The notes under the pieces are model-generated. The model did not search any database. It was given only the letters and a program-made list of their open reading frames with translations, and was not told the DNA's origin. Shown here piece after piece: positions 11,567-23,729 of a stretch of DNA of 64,000 nt; within the stretch, counting starts at the first letter, position 1, and each line of letters opens with the position of its first letter. Origin of the DNA: Basidiobolus meristosporus CBS 931.73 (Eukaryota > Basidiobolomycota > Basidiobolomycetes > Basidiobolales > Basidiobolaceae); NCBI GenBank assembly GCA_002104905.1, contig MCFE01000499.1, positions 1-64,000 on the forward strand, read 5' to 3'. The position numbers and the translations under genes are program-made.

Positions 11567-14500
11567 CGCCCATTGAACAAGGCTCCAGTCATGCAAAAAA
11601 CCGCTAACTGGTCTACCACTAATGAAGCCCGGATCCTGCTGCGTTCCGGTTCCAAAAAAGAGATTTGGAAGTACGGTTACCTCGACTGAGCCATGAGAAA
11701 CCTCAAAACAGCAGGTGGCCAGTCCAAAATCTCACCATTTTCAATGGAGTTGCTGAAAGTTGCGGGATGGGATCACGTTACCGCAATTAAGCAACTTAAT
11801 ATACATTTCAGCGGCAATTCATCCGATACTGCGTTCACTGATAATTAATCCCAACCACGTATAGAGTGATATTATCCTGGCAATAGTTGGGGGCTATGCA
11901 GTGGGATTGATTCATTTGTGATCAAGTGGTATTTCTACGCTAGTGTTCACTTCTCCAACCGCCATGGGGTTTGTCCCCGGAAAAACCGGTTTGTTGGTAG
12001 AACAATGGAAAACACCGAACCACACCACAGCCTGGCGAAGCAGCGTTAAGCAAGGGAGGTTGGATTGCCAGGTAGAGTGGAGGATTTATGATGATCTGGT
12101 TCGCGCACTTCACGAGCAAACCATCGGGCGTCCTGAATCACCCATGATCTGGCCATGGACTCACCCAACAATGGAATCATTCCCCCTCCACGTGGTGGCA
12201 CGAGATATCATACACAATCTTGGTCCTGGCTAACCTCCTGCATTTCGCACTTCCCGTCCGAAATTAATCCCATGATTCCTGGTTTCCCCTAGGGGGCGCT
12301 TGTATATCTTTCTCAAATCACCACCGATCCCCGCTTGCTGGCTCGGATCTCCGGGATACTAGCCTCTCTGCCCCTACACTCGCCCGCGTCCTATTGGTTG
12401 CCAGGGATGGTAGTTGCAATGGTCCAAATACTCCGAACTTATCCACACCTGTGGAAGCTACGGACGACCTATCCGGCTTGCGTTTGGCGTGTTGTGAGCC
12501 ACGCTAACTAAGCAGGCTCTAGTACGAGCTTCCCAAGAACCAGCGCCCCATCTCAAAGGTGTCCCCGATTGCCAACGACTAGAAGAGAATGGTGCGTACG
12601 TGTTGACTGGACTACAGGGTATGGTAAAGGCGTATGCCCTGAAAAATGGGTGAGTTGAACCAGTGACTTGAGTGGTGCGCATCATTAGCCACGAGGCGCA
12701 GATGACTCGGGTAATCGAAACCATCGGAGACAAAGCGTTGCGATATGGACCTCCCGGGCTTAAGGGAGCTGGGGTCAAGCGACCAGTGATGTTGGGGAAA
12801 ACGCGCCAGGTATCCCGGTCAAAATCCGCCCCTTAGCCACTGTACCAAAAGCTAGTACGGGGGGAGGGGCTATCTGCACGGGTCATTCTAGTTCCATGAT
12901 TATGGTAGGCGGCGCACCATATTCTTGCTCAGTCAAAAAGAATCTGGGCGTTCTGGCATTCTTCTGAAGTGGTTCAGCAGCTGACGTTTGCACTCACTTG
13001 GACTTGGGGTGCGACGATGGCCGGCCGTTTTGGAGCTGAGAATGCGCTCACTAGGGCATCTCAAACCGAGGCAAGTGGTGAAGAGGTTGCTGCGCACGAG
13101 TTAGGCCCAAATTATTTCGAACCTTGCCAATGGCCCTATCAGGAAATGAGGCTTCTTCCATGAACGTGGAGAATGTTTCATGTGCCGAGTGTCAGCCAGG
13201 TGCTTACTAAATACCAGGGTTGGGTTAATGCATGTTTGTCAGGCCTAGCTATCTATTTGTGCGCTTCTCTCAAGGCACACGATTGCAAATCGAAATCACG
13301 GCCACTCCAGCGGGCAGGGGTTCGCCAAGTATTTTGTAGCCAGTAATGACTGATGTCAACAAAAAAAGCTGTGCTGCGTGGGAATCACTTGGGAAGGGGT
13401 TGAGGTGTACCGGAGATGGGTATATTGGTCAGTACAGCCAGAAGATGACCCTCCACAAAGGAATCCTTCGCCGAGATTTTTTCAGGGAGATGATGGTACG
13501 AGCCTAGGGAAATTTTCGTTGGAAACAATGGGGCTGTGCTGAGAATTACCGTTCGGGTCGTAAGGCTCAATGGGACCAGGTTCCCCTTATTGCCGAAGTG
13601 GACTACGCAACCATTCAATCCCATTTCGTCCGGAAGATTGCCAGGGGGGCTATCAGCCTAGGATTGAGGATGTAGGCCAGTGTTGCTCTGTCTGTGAAAA
13701 GGCAGGCATCGAGTAAGCACATATTCAATTGAAGATGGTTCGAAATCCGATGCACGTCCCGTTCGCACTGGGAAGATTCTCTTGCGGCAGAAGAAGACCA
13801 GAGTTTTGATACCCAAAATTTCCGAGATGGCTGTGGGGATCGGAAGGGTGGAAACTTGACAGGACTGGTCATTTCGCAGTGATATGGAGCCACAGGTATT
13901 GATCCATGCACTTTTTGCCATAGAAAAATACCAGTACCGAGAGCTGCCACTGCCAAGGAACAAACATCAAAACGCACACCCATTTATGGGAGTCTGGAAA
14001 ATACCAATGGAATGCTCGAGTGGACATTTTGTATAATGTAAGTAATCTGTTGGAGTGATGGCACGACATGCTGGCGAGAAATTCCCTCCTCTCACCAGAA
14101 TCACCAAGTGAACTGGGGAAGGGAATTCTGACTCAGCACCCGCAGCTAATCATAGCGCGCCTATTTCCCAATCCCTCCCCCATTACAGACTTCCAGAGTT
14201 GTGGAAATTGAATGATATGTAGTTTATTTCGGTTCATTCCTCGATACAACAAGCCCCACTGTACTAGGTGGCTGGTATGGTGATGACCGTTATCAAGCGG
14301 TCTCCGTAGACGTAGATGCACAAACCATCAGGACTCATACCGCAATTCATTGCCGATGCGACCTCCTCTAAATGCTCTCTCAATTTGTCGTGAATTTCAG
14401 CCTACTATGATGGATTATTCAACGAGTAATGGCGCATCATCATAATGATTAAAATGCAGAATAGATAAAGGTTTGTTGCACAAGATGATTAATAAAGAGC

Positions 14501-15240
14501 ACCCGCAGGATCCATTATACCTCCCGGAATCCACATCGAAATTTCTTGAGGCGCAGGGCTGAGAAGCCCGAATGGTGACCAAGGAAGGATACGGTTGGTG
14601 CATTAGATATAACTGTACATAGGGCAATGGTGCACCACTTTGTGGCGAAATCGTAGGAACTTGGAAGTCGTCGGTTGAGATCAGTGGATCCATGGTTGAT
14701 CCAAGCAGGTTTGTTGCCTGGCATGTATTTCGTGGGCTTATTGCTGTACGAGAGGGTGTGGGAGAATGCCTATTACATCATCGATCAGCTTAACACGACG
14801 TAGAATTGACGCAGCGAATCTTTTCGTAAGTAGCGTGGAAAGGGCAGATAAGCCCCGAAACAGCCAGGCAAAGTGAATTCTGCAAGGCTACAAAAGCCTG
14901 GTGGATTATTAGAAGTCGGTGCAGTCTGGTTCACCCCCCCCCCTACGAGAATAATCGCTGAATAGCTGGAGTGGGGAGTCGGGGCACGATTGATTTGAAA
15001 ATCATTGGTTTTAGGCTAGAGATGAGATATGCGTGTGTGGGGATTTCGAGGGGTTTGAGAAAGTTAATGATAAGAGAGATTAGAGTTCAAGACCTGCTCA
15101 CATTTTTGACCTGGTTGAAAACTCGGATAATTTCCTTCACCAATTCCGAGGATTGGTTAATCTCTCCCAAACTATATGTGACGCGAATGATTCCGAATCA
15201 AACTGTTGGCCAAGTGGAAACTTTGGGTTCATAAAATCCA
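11567..15240. other. Long stretch without a supportable gene
   Basis: Many overlapping short frames occur (for example 11943-12233 plus, 12458-12778 minus, 13615-13983 minus, 14971-15234 plus). None shows a domain, signal peptide or consistent splice signals that I could assemble. A C homopolymer of nine lies near 14935-14943. CpG is still frequent, so this is not the transposon compartment. It may contain degraded genes. Confidence 0.35.
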
Positions 15241-15903
15241 CTGATGGGAACGAAGAGTCCCTGGATGAAAAATCCTCGCAAATCTTTTGCCATTTGTGGA
15301 GTCAAGTTTGAAAGACCCAATATTCTGCTAGCTCTCTGACCTCTCCTATCTCAAGGAATTGGCAAATACTTTTGGAGTGAGATTTGATCCACTATTCTTA
15401 ATCAACATAGTGGTAAGTCTCTTCACTTTTATCACCTAGGTTGGCTCTCTGCTGCATTACGTGGATTGACCTATTCTAGAGTGTTGGTGTATGTTGAAAG
15501 TGGCCTGGAGCATCTCAAAGAAAGTGTGGTAATGCTTGTTGATTCATTAAGCTGATAAAGAATATTTAAAGTTTAAGATATATTTTGTTATAAATACTCA
15601 GTTTACTCCTATATCACTCATATACTCTCTGATTCTGTTTAGCTTATTGACAAGTTAGGAGTTATCTATTCAAGTCTAAGCTTGTCAGATATTGGCTAAT
15701 TCTTGGAATTGGCAAAGTCTTAGATGTTCTCCCAATCACTTCCAATATCTCCAAAACTCCTGCAACATTCAGCAGGTGTTTTCCCTTCAAATTTTAAGTT
15801 GCAGCTTCTGATGGAAGTAATGTGCTGTCAAAGTTAATGGTCACCACCAATTCTGTTGTATATCTAAGAGTTTTTAAGTATTTTGCATGATCAAGATGAT
15901 ACT

Positions 15904-16155
15904 ATTGTAAGAGTTTTGCAGAGAGAGTAAGTGAATGGGAGAACAAGTAGATTATGTTGTTTTTGCTTTATAATTTGTTCAATGTAAAGGCAGTACTTAT
16001 AATTATACATAGACTTGGTAATGCAAACACATTAAAAATGTTGTGGAAGGTTCTAACAGCATAAGGAACTTTGATCCGGATTCTCTAAGATTTGTAGACT
16101 ATGATCCAAGTGACTAAGTAATATGAATATTTAGATGTATTTACAGAATATACAA
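15904..16155 (-). repeat. Degenerate LTR-A copy, minus orientation
   Basis: It begins like the reversed end of LTR-A (tgtaagagttttgc) and ends tatacaaca, with agattatgttgtttttgc and agtacttataattatacat in the expected order. Internal deletions and many substitutions mark it as old. No target-site duplication was seen. Confidence 0.6.
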
Positions 16156-16617
16156 CAGAAAGAGCCTCAGACTTTGCACATATGTTCTTGTGACCTGGTG
16201 TTGAGTAGGAAGACTAGTAAGCTTTGTGACTTCAATCATGTGATCACCTGAATGTAGATGTGATATAAGTGCTTTTGCAAGGTCTTTACAGAAAAGACAT
16301 GACCATACCTATGGCAGTCTCACAAATATTTGTGCAAAGCCTGGGGTTTTTGGACTATACCAAGAGTTGTCATATTGCTAGCACCTGACATACTGTTGTA
16401 AACTTCAGTAACACATCAAAATACTGCATTAACTTAGTCACTTGATTAATAATCTTGAGTCTTCAAATATCCAGCATAAGTGTTTTTGCCAAAATCCTTA
16501 AAATATATACCAGTAATGAGAAATTCTAAAGGTAGCTCATAGGCCCCAAGCTTCTCACTCATGCTCTTGGGACCTTCCTAAGCACACTCTGTGTTCCAGC
16601 CCTGCCAAGACCATCTT

Positions 16618-16925
16618 GTTGTTAAAATTTGAAATTCCCCCTACATATTCACCTGACTTAGTGACTTGGATCATTACCTACAAATTTTAGAGAATACTGA
16701 CCAAATTCCTTGTTGGGATTTAATTGGAATATTTTCACCAAAATATCATGTACCTGGAACATAAGAATTAGTTAAGTTGTCTAAACACTCCCAAACTTTG
16801 CATACATGTTCTTAGGACCCTCCTTAACCTATTCTATGTGATTTTGATGTCAAGACCATGTAAAAGTATAAATACTACTTTTACATTCAATAAATCATTG
16901 AGTGAAAACCTTGAAGCTGATTCTA
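16618..16925 (+). repeat. Degenerate LTR-A copy, plus orientation
   Basis: It starts ttgttaaaatttgaaattcc and passes through the family blocks: the gacttagtgacttgg region, ccttgttgggattta, the ccaaactttgcatacatg block, accatgtaaaagtat and ttcaataaatcattgagtg. The last ~45 bases of the LTR are missing. It is diverged from the copy at 37374-37721. Confidence 0.65.
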
Positions 16926-17245
16926 CTCATCATGTGCACCCATATTTCAATGAACCTAGTTTAAACTATATGTGATTAGAATCTTGAATGAATTCAAGAT
17001 TCCAGCCCAGTGTTAGGATGGATGTCAATTACCAACAAGTGATGTCTTTGATACAAATGCTTGAATTCAGGGGCCAAGCACTATCTAGTTAGCTTTGTAA
17101 ATAGGCAAGGCAGATATTGCAAAATATGCCTATGAAAAATTGTTACTCAAGACCAAAAAATGCTTGAATAATAGCAGTAAGATAAGTTACAAGAGTCTTG
17201 AAGATATTGGAAGTGAGTGGGAGAACAAGTAGATTATGTGGTTCT

Positions 17246-17594
17246 TGTTGCAATATTCTGAGGAGTATTGGAAGTGATGTGGAGAACTAGAGGATTTACA
17301 TGTTATTCACTTGTAGATTTGTTGATCAAAAGTATGGTATTTATACTTTTGATAAAGTAGAGGAAACAAACGTGTAGAGTTTGTTAAGGAAGGTCCCAAG
17401 AATATGTGTGCAAAGTTTGGGGTCTTTTGGACGACTTTGAGAAAAATAATAATCTGGGTACCTGACAATTTGGTGAAAATATTCTAAGTAAATCCCGACA
17501 AGAAATCTAGTCAGGACAGAATGCTAATCACAGAATAAGATCTATGTGACTAAGTTAGCATGAATATTTAGGTGACAATTCAATAATTACAACA
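17246..17594 (-). repeat. A2 3' LTR (left in window)
   Basis: 349 bp, TG...CA bounded. It matches the right-hand copy over its full length with no difference noticed by eye. Its middle resembles LTR-A (aaggtcccaagaatatgtgtgc and the tttgggg block), so A2 and copia family A are related. Confidence 0.93.
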
Positions 17595-17604
17595 CTCCCA
17601 CTCA
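17595..17604 (-). promoter_or_regulatory. A2 polypurine tract
   Basis: On the minus strand TGAGTGGGAG immediately precedes the LTR start TGTTGTAA. The same purine tract and LTR start occur in the copia copy at 37363-37381. This is the expected site for plus-strand priming. Confidence 0.75.
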
Positions 17605-20197
17605 ACAAAATATTCATGAGTAATAAATACATATTGTGAGTGTGCAATCTGTAATAAGCGTATAAGATTTAACTGTTTTGCATACTGGACTAATATATTA
17701 TCCAAAGGTGTATGCATTTGTGTTCAACTTAATAGAACAAGTAACTTGGAATTCAGTATGCATATCTACTTAGTAATATGCCTAAAAATCTGAATGATCT
17801 GATCATAATACTAATCATCAACTTTGATCAGTTGTACGGGCTTGAATAATAAGCTGAGTCTAATTGACAGATCGTAATAATGGTATATAGCCTCTGGGCT
17901 ATCCAATGCTTCTTATTTGAGCAAAATTGACCCACTTTTGGTCAAGTTAAGGTTTTGTCATTTACGGCAGATCTGGAGTTTCCTTATTTCCGGCCAACAG
18001 TCTAATCCATTTAGACAACTTCACTGTGTGTCCATATTAGGCTCAGGGACAGTTACTTCCATCATATAGATGCTATATGAGGTAAAAAATAGTGACCTAC
18101 TTTGGGTCAAGTTAAGGTTTTGTCATTTACGCCTGATCCGGATTATCCTTGTTTCCTGGCACTGTGGCACATATAACATGGCCAAAAAAAGAAGGTTTTT
18201 GCTCAACTCTGAGCTGGGATGGCCTGCTCCCACTTGAACCACGTCTGTTTAGTGATTCAGATCCACAAATATGATCTAGAATGGTCATCTTTGTCTTCTT
18301 TAAATAGCAATAACTTTCTTTGGACTGATTACTTCATATGCGGTAGATTCAAAGTCCATTTGCTTCTTGATTTACCCAGTTTGGTATTGGACAACACCAT
18401 GGGTTGTTTGGTAGCTATTCTTAGAGTGCTTCTACTGATTTGGATTGATACAGCTGCTTTTGTCTTATCAGAATATACTTGTAGAATAGAGATTGGCGCT
18501 TTTCCAGAAGTGAGATTCTCCTTAACAAGGGCTTTGATTATCCTTATTCTCCTGATAGTTATTTTCAACCTTGAGCTCGGTTTCCAAGGCTAACTGATCT
18601 TCTCAGTGTCTTCAGAATCCATAAAAACCATCTGGTTGATCCTTGCACCTTTTTCTTTCAGCTCCATAGACAGCAGACATCAAGACTTCTGCACTAAATA
18701 ATCTGTTCCAATATATACTACAATATCTAACAGATCCTGTTGAAGTTTCAAGGCTCTTCTGGGGTTTCTAGCTTGAGAACTTCGTACAAGAGGCTCCATA
18801 GAACATATCTGCATTGCCAGATAGTCCAAATATGGCCTACATAAGTTTTGGCACCATTTGGGAAGTACCCTAGTTTGCGGTAGTAGTATTTTCCATTTTT
18901 TCTTCTTTTCTTTTTCTGCTGATGACCCAGGGATAATTCCTTTTGTGGGGTGGTTCTGGACTTCCTTGCAGGTGGGACCACGGTGTTTTTGAGCACAAGA
19001 GTCTCCATGACATCATTGTTCCAGAATATCTGACTATTTGAGAGTGAAATAATCAAAATCGGCATCCACTTAGATCATTCATAACTTTTGATAGAGTTGA
19101 CCAAATTTGATCAAATAAACTGCATTTGATAGCTAGCTTCATCAATACTTCGGTATCAGACTCCAATATATCAGTATTTTGAGTTGCAGAACTTGGCGGT
19201 GACTTGATCAATCAAAATTCTTCTGATCTGATCCAGAGAAGTTAAATATCACCAAGTGTTTTCTCCCACTGTAATAAGTGATATATATATAACAAGTATA
19301 AAGTACTATGTTATCTTCTGAGTGGCTCTTAGCTGTGTACTGACCAACTGTTGCTTGGTTGTATACTCCAATCAGGCTTGCAATTATATGCTTCACTCCT
19401 TTGGCTGGCGGTAGAATCTTCATGAGTTGATTTTGCTAAATTTGTATAATACTTTCTCCCACTGTTTTGAGACTTAAACAGAGTGATAGCACGTCTAACA
19501 GCTCCATATTTAGCTCCTGGTACACTGGTTTCAGTATCAAAACACTTGATACAATTATAGCATTCTTCTAATGGATTGTGTAGTACATATCCGTACTCCA
19601 GGTGGATATATATGTATTATATATCATTGGGATCCTTACAATTCAGGAAGCTTGTTTCTGAGATCTTTTTCCATCAGTAGATAGTCCAGAATGGCGGCTA
19701 ACAGCTCCAGTATTTGCATTCTCAGCTGTATTTTGAGTGGCAACAGATTTTTGGTAAAATCCTCCTCCGGCAATCATTAATAATGATCTATATTTTTTTT
19801 TCTTTGCAATTCAGGATAATATCCTATCCAAAGCTCGTCTAACAGTCAATTGGGGTCATATGAATACATATTGCAGTATATTTCATTGTAGATCTGGACC
19901 CTCAATTGCTGGAATTACGCAATTTTCTTCAGTAGTGGTAGAGCACCAACATACTATATTTCTTGACACAATTACATGCCAGTTTGATTGACTCTTCTTC
20001 ATAACTAACTTGGATAGTTACTGAAGGCATCTTTTGAAGGCAAGGCCTTCTTCTCCACAGCAATATCCTCATAAACATAGTCCTTTAGCAGCGGTAGTCT
20101 TCTTTAACCTTAGCAGAGCAATAGTGCGGAAAGTCTTTCTCCAGACTAGCAGAAAAGGATCCAAAGCATAGTAGACACCAAGAGGACAGCAAGCTCG

Positions 20198-20209
20198 GGG
20201 CTCATAACC
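20198..20209 (-). promoter_or_regulatory. A2 primer-binding site for half initiator-Met tRNA
   Basis: Directly next to the LTR end the minus strand reads GGTTATGAGCCC. Its complement, GGGCTCATAACC, is the anticodon arm of a Met tRNA: loop CTCATAA with flanking stem. Drosophila copia has the closely similar GGTTATGGGCCC at this place and is primed by a 5' half of initiator-Met tRNA cut in the anticodon loop; Ty5 works the same way. The priming mode here is inferred from that match. Confidence 0.8.
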
Positions 20210-20558
20210 TGTTGCAATATTCTGAGGAGTATTGGAAGTGATGTGGAGAACTAGAGGATTTACATGTTATTCACTTGTAGATTTGTTGATCAAAAGTATG
20301 GTATTTATACTTTTGATAAAGTAGAGGAAACAAACGTGTAGAGTTTGTTAAGGAAGGTCCCAAGAATATGTGTGCAAAGTTTGGGGTCTTTTGGACGACT
20401 TTGAGAAAAATAATAATCTGGGTACCTGACAATTTGGTGAAAATATTCTAAGTAAATCCCGACAAGAAATCTAGTCAGGACAGAATGCTAATCACAGAAT
20501 AAGATCTATGTGACTAAGTTAGCATGAATATTTAGGTGACAATTCAATAATTACAACA
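20210..20558 (-). repeat. A2 5' LTR (right in window)
   Basis: 349 bp, apparently identical to 17246-17594. It is followed on the right by the target duplication GTTCT and the rest of the interrupted LTR-A. Confidence 0.93.
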
Positions 20559-21120
20559 GTTCTCACTTGTAGATTTACTGAATGTAAAAGTAGTATTTAT
20601 ACTTTTACATGGTCTTGACATAACAAACAGATAGAATAGATCAAGGAGGGTCCCAGGACATGTGTGCAAAGTTTGGGGCTGTTTGGACAACTTTGAGAAT
20701 TTTCATGTTCTGGGTAAATATTCTAAGTAAATCCCAACAAGGAAATTGGTCAGTATTCACTAGGATCTAAAGGTAATGATCTATGTGCCTAAGTTAGGTG
20801 AATCCTTAGGTGGAATTACAAATTCTTACAACACCAATATCCCCAAGACTCTCACAACACATGCAACATTGGCATTCAATGTTTTATTAATCAAAGCCCT
20901 AAAAATCTATTTGTCATCCTATTTACTCTGACTTTCTTGGTATCTCTCCCCATGGAAGTAGGTGTGGAAATACCAAAGCTCATAGCATATATAAGTGCCC
21001 CTAAAAAGCTGATACCAGTCATAAAGTGCTGAACAACCACATCAAATAGTTTACATGGTGACATCTGTAATAGGCTATTAAGTATTGGAAAATATTTGGG
21101 CCAACAATTGATGACTACTT

Positions 21121-21466
21121 TGTTGTAAGTTTTGTATTTACACCTAAATATTCCCCTCACTTGGTAACTTGGGTCATTACTTACAAATCTTGGATAAATC
21201 TTGCCAAACACCTTTTTGGGATTTACTTCAAATAATTTCATCAGAATAACAGGTACCCAGGACAAAAGATTTCTTAAAGCTGTCAAAATAGCCCCAAGCT
21301 TTGCACAAATGCTCTTGGAATATTCTTATCAAATCTTACATGTTTGTTTGCCAAGACTATGCAAATGTATCAATACTGCTTTTACATTAAATATATCATT
21401 AAGCAAAAACCACATAATCTACTAATTGTCCCAATCAGTTTCAATATCTCCAAGACTATCACAACA
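21121..21466 (+). repeat. LTR-A solo LTR, plus orientation
   Basis: 346 bp, TGTTGTAAG...ACAACA, complete and collinear with the copy at 37374-37721 but diverged. The flanking pentamers (tactt and ttctc) do not match, so no duplication is visible. The left flank 20861-21120 has an open minus frame of protein-like composition that I do not recognise. Confidence 0.85.
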
Positions 21467-23690
21467 TTCTCTGTGTGTTAGGGAATATTGGGATTGTCAC
21501 ACCAAACAAATATTTCAAATACTTAACTTATGCCCAAATCACTCATATATCTTGTGAATCTATTGGGTTACAAGTAAATGTTTAACACAATGTATTCTGA
21601 CAAATGAAAATACTCAATCTTGAGAAAATTGTGACCCAGATGCTGATACTGAGCAAGAATATCACGCTTTTGACAGACTTTGGCAAAATCATCTGTTGTG
21701 GAGACTCAACAGAGCACATGTCCAAGTGAAGCATCCTTAGACAACAAAATATATCCATATTTTCGCAATGATGAAAGTAAAGGACTTCTCCCATGCCATT
21801 TGTTGTGTACATCAATTGTAAAGAAATTGAGAAGTCACTATATATTGGATAGTAACCAGGGACTCTTGAGAACCGCTACCTTGGTATCATTTTCTCACCT
21901 CAAAGGAATCATTGCGAATGGATTCTATACCTTAAGCCATGTGAGAGATCAAGCTCCAGTGCTAACCTATATAGATGGGCTATTAGTTCCGTCGGATTAA
22001 ACAAGTTAGAACATAGAGTGTGCCTATATCAGTACATGTATTCTTGTTAGTCATGTGCATATATATATGCTTACATCAAATTCCTTAATGTGCTAATTCC
22101 ACTAGCAATCCCATATATATATAGCATTGCGGCATATGTAAATAAATTTCTCAACCAAATATCTGGCTAATACACCAAGTAGGTTACATGGTGTGTAGGT
22201 GCTTGGGTTAGCTGCGAAAGGTATGCAACATGATGGTATCGCCGCAAGCCAAGTGTATGCTGCTCAAACCACAGAGGGGCTTCTTGAGATAGTATTTGCT
22301 AACAACAGGCGATTCACGTTTTATTCTTGATTTCGTATTCTGGGCTGGGTACATCAGGAGTATTGGAGCTTAGGACACGCGTGATTTACAAATGTTGCGT
22401 CAATTCCGTTGGCTAGGATAACTTGCATCCTGCCCTCAATATTATACCAGTCCCACCAAAGTAAGAGGTCTAAGCGGAAATGTGGAATCCACATTCTATA
22501 CGCAGCCTCCGCACCCCAAAAGACCGACGCTCCTACAACTGACAATCCATGTATCTGGAGCCTGATACGATCTCGGTTTCCAAGATCTTGACTAGAATGA
22601 GTATTCTCATTACTCTTAGGGATTACAATAACGGTGAATTCTTTCCTATCCGTACTACGGTATCTAAGTTGATGCCAGTAAGCATTAGTCCCACTACCGC
22701 ATCCTCCATATTGTGCCAAATGCACAACTGGCTTCTAAGACAGCACGAATCTTGATGGCTTTTAGGTATCTTTTGTGCAGCTGAAATAGGTGGCACAAAT
22801 CAAACCTTGTCGTCAATGCTAATCACCCGAAGCTGTGACACAATAAAATGGCTGAAGGTTGAATTGAAGTCAGGGCGTGGAGGCGCTTGGCAGCCTCCAA
22901 AACGCAAGATCAATTTGGTTTGGATTTGCAAGCGTGAACCGCATCTACCGATGTGCATGTGGCTGTTTGATTATTCTGCTGGATGCTCTCTTGCACGATT
23001 TCGAGTCTGGTTGACCTGCTCACGATAAGATGGTCTGCTACACACCGCTCTCTTCGTGGACCCTATCGCATAGCTTATTGGAAACGCCGATTCAACATAA
23101 GCTTATGCTAAGTGGACATTGTGTTCCTGTTAAGGCTCTGCGGAGATGTTCCCCCGGATTTCTGGTTTACATGCCCCGTCTTTGTTGATTATCCATAACC
23201 CATACTGGTCTTGGACCTGTTGAGAGTAAGCTCAACCCCATAGAAGAGTGATAGGCCTCACTTGGCAGGTCGGTTTTGGCAAGGATCACTGAAAATGACA
23301 ACTGAATGTTTCACTAAAGCAACTCTGCATCAACGAAAGAAAAGCTGTGTCTACAATTAGACATGGTCGTCTAAAAAAGTTGGTGGAGCACGAAACTATC
23401 CGGGTCAGAATTTATATACTAGACTATGGAATGCTTGGAAGTCTCGTGTCTCAAGGAGTCAAGTAAGCGTGGATAGTCGAGTGGGAGGGAAAAAGATCTA
23501 GATGTTGTCAGCACCACGAGCAACACATCCAATGGACATGTCACGACACAGCTCATGGCTATATATCTTTCAGAAAGCCTTACGGAAGTCACTGAAGTGG
23601 CTTTGAACCTGAATGCGTCGTGGTCACATCTCAAAATCTACAGAGGATAAAAGCAGTGGGCTAAAGTGAGCTGGCGTCAACAACGGCACG
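21467..23690. other. No supportable gene
   Basis: Transition from AT-rich repeat DNA back to CpG-containing DNA at about 22,200. Short frames (21680-22000 plus, 22354-22725 minus, 22807-23028 plus) have no recognisable domain. Confidence 0.4.
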
Positions 23691-23729
23691 TACTGTGCGA
23701 GAATACCTACTCCCAAAGATGCCTAGGGT

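Larger units (their letters stand above)
15241..17184. repeat. AT-rich graveyard of degenerate copia LTR fragments
   Basis: CpG-poor, AT-rich DNA with several pieces of the LTR-A family recognisable by shared words: agattatgt, gtaaaag.agtattta, gtgcaaag.tgggg, gacatgtt. Clear pieces are listed separately. A piece of an LTR-A end (cacttccaatatctccaaaact) lies near 15738-15759, and part of the LTR-A core near 16315-16345. No open frame of note is present. Confidence 0.6.
17246..20558 (-). mobile_element. Non-autonomous copia-type LTR retrotransposon (A2)
   Basis: This is a 3313-bp element with two 349-bp LTRs (17246-17594 and 20210-20558) that look identical by eye. Ends are TG...CA (tgttgcaa...ttacaaca). 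It is flanked by a perfect 5-bp duplication GTTCT (17241-17245 and 20559-20563). Orientation is minus, set by the primer-binding site beside 20210 and the purine tract beside 17594. The ~2.6 kb interior has only short frames (longest 124 codons, 18219-18593 plus; 105 codons, 18748-19065 minus) with no gag, protease, RT or integrase motif. It is therefore a LARD-like element that must move in trans. The identical LTRs imply a recent insertion. A ~75-bp block is repeated inside (about 17922-17997 and 18088-18160). Confidence 0.92.
17185..20833 (-). repeat. LTR-A solo LTR split by a younger insertion
   Basis: An LTR-A copy in minus orientation starts near 17185 (agttacaagagtcttgaag) and is interrupted at 17245. 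It resumes at 20559 (gttctcacttgtagattta) and ends with acaaca at 20833. The two pieces join into one continuous LTR when the element at 17246-20558 and one copy of the GTTCT duplication are removed. A further short LTR-A end in the opposite orientation abuts it at about 20834-20860. Confidence 0.85.

Noticed and set aside
12640-12860. tRNA-like T-arm and D-arm words on the minus strand
   Set aside because: No acceptor stem pairing and no consistent anticodon arm.
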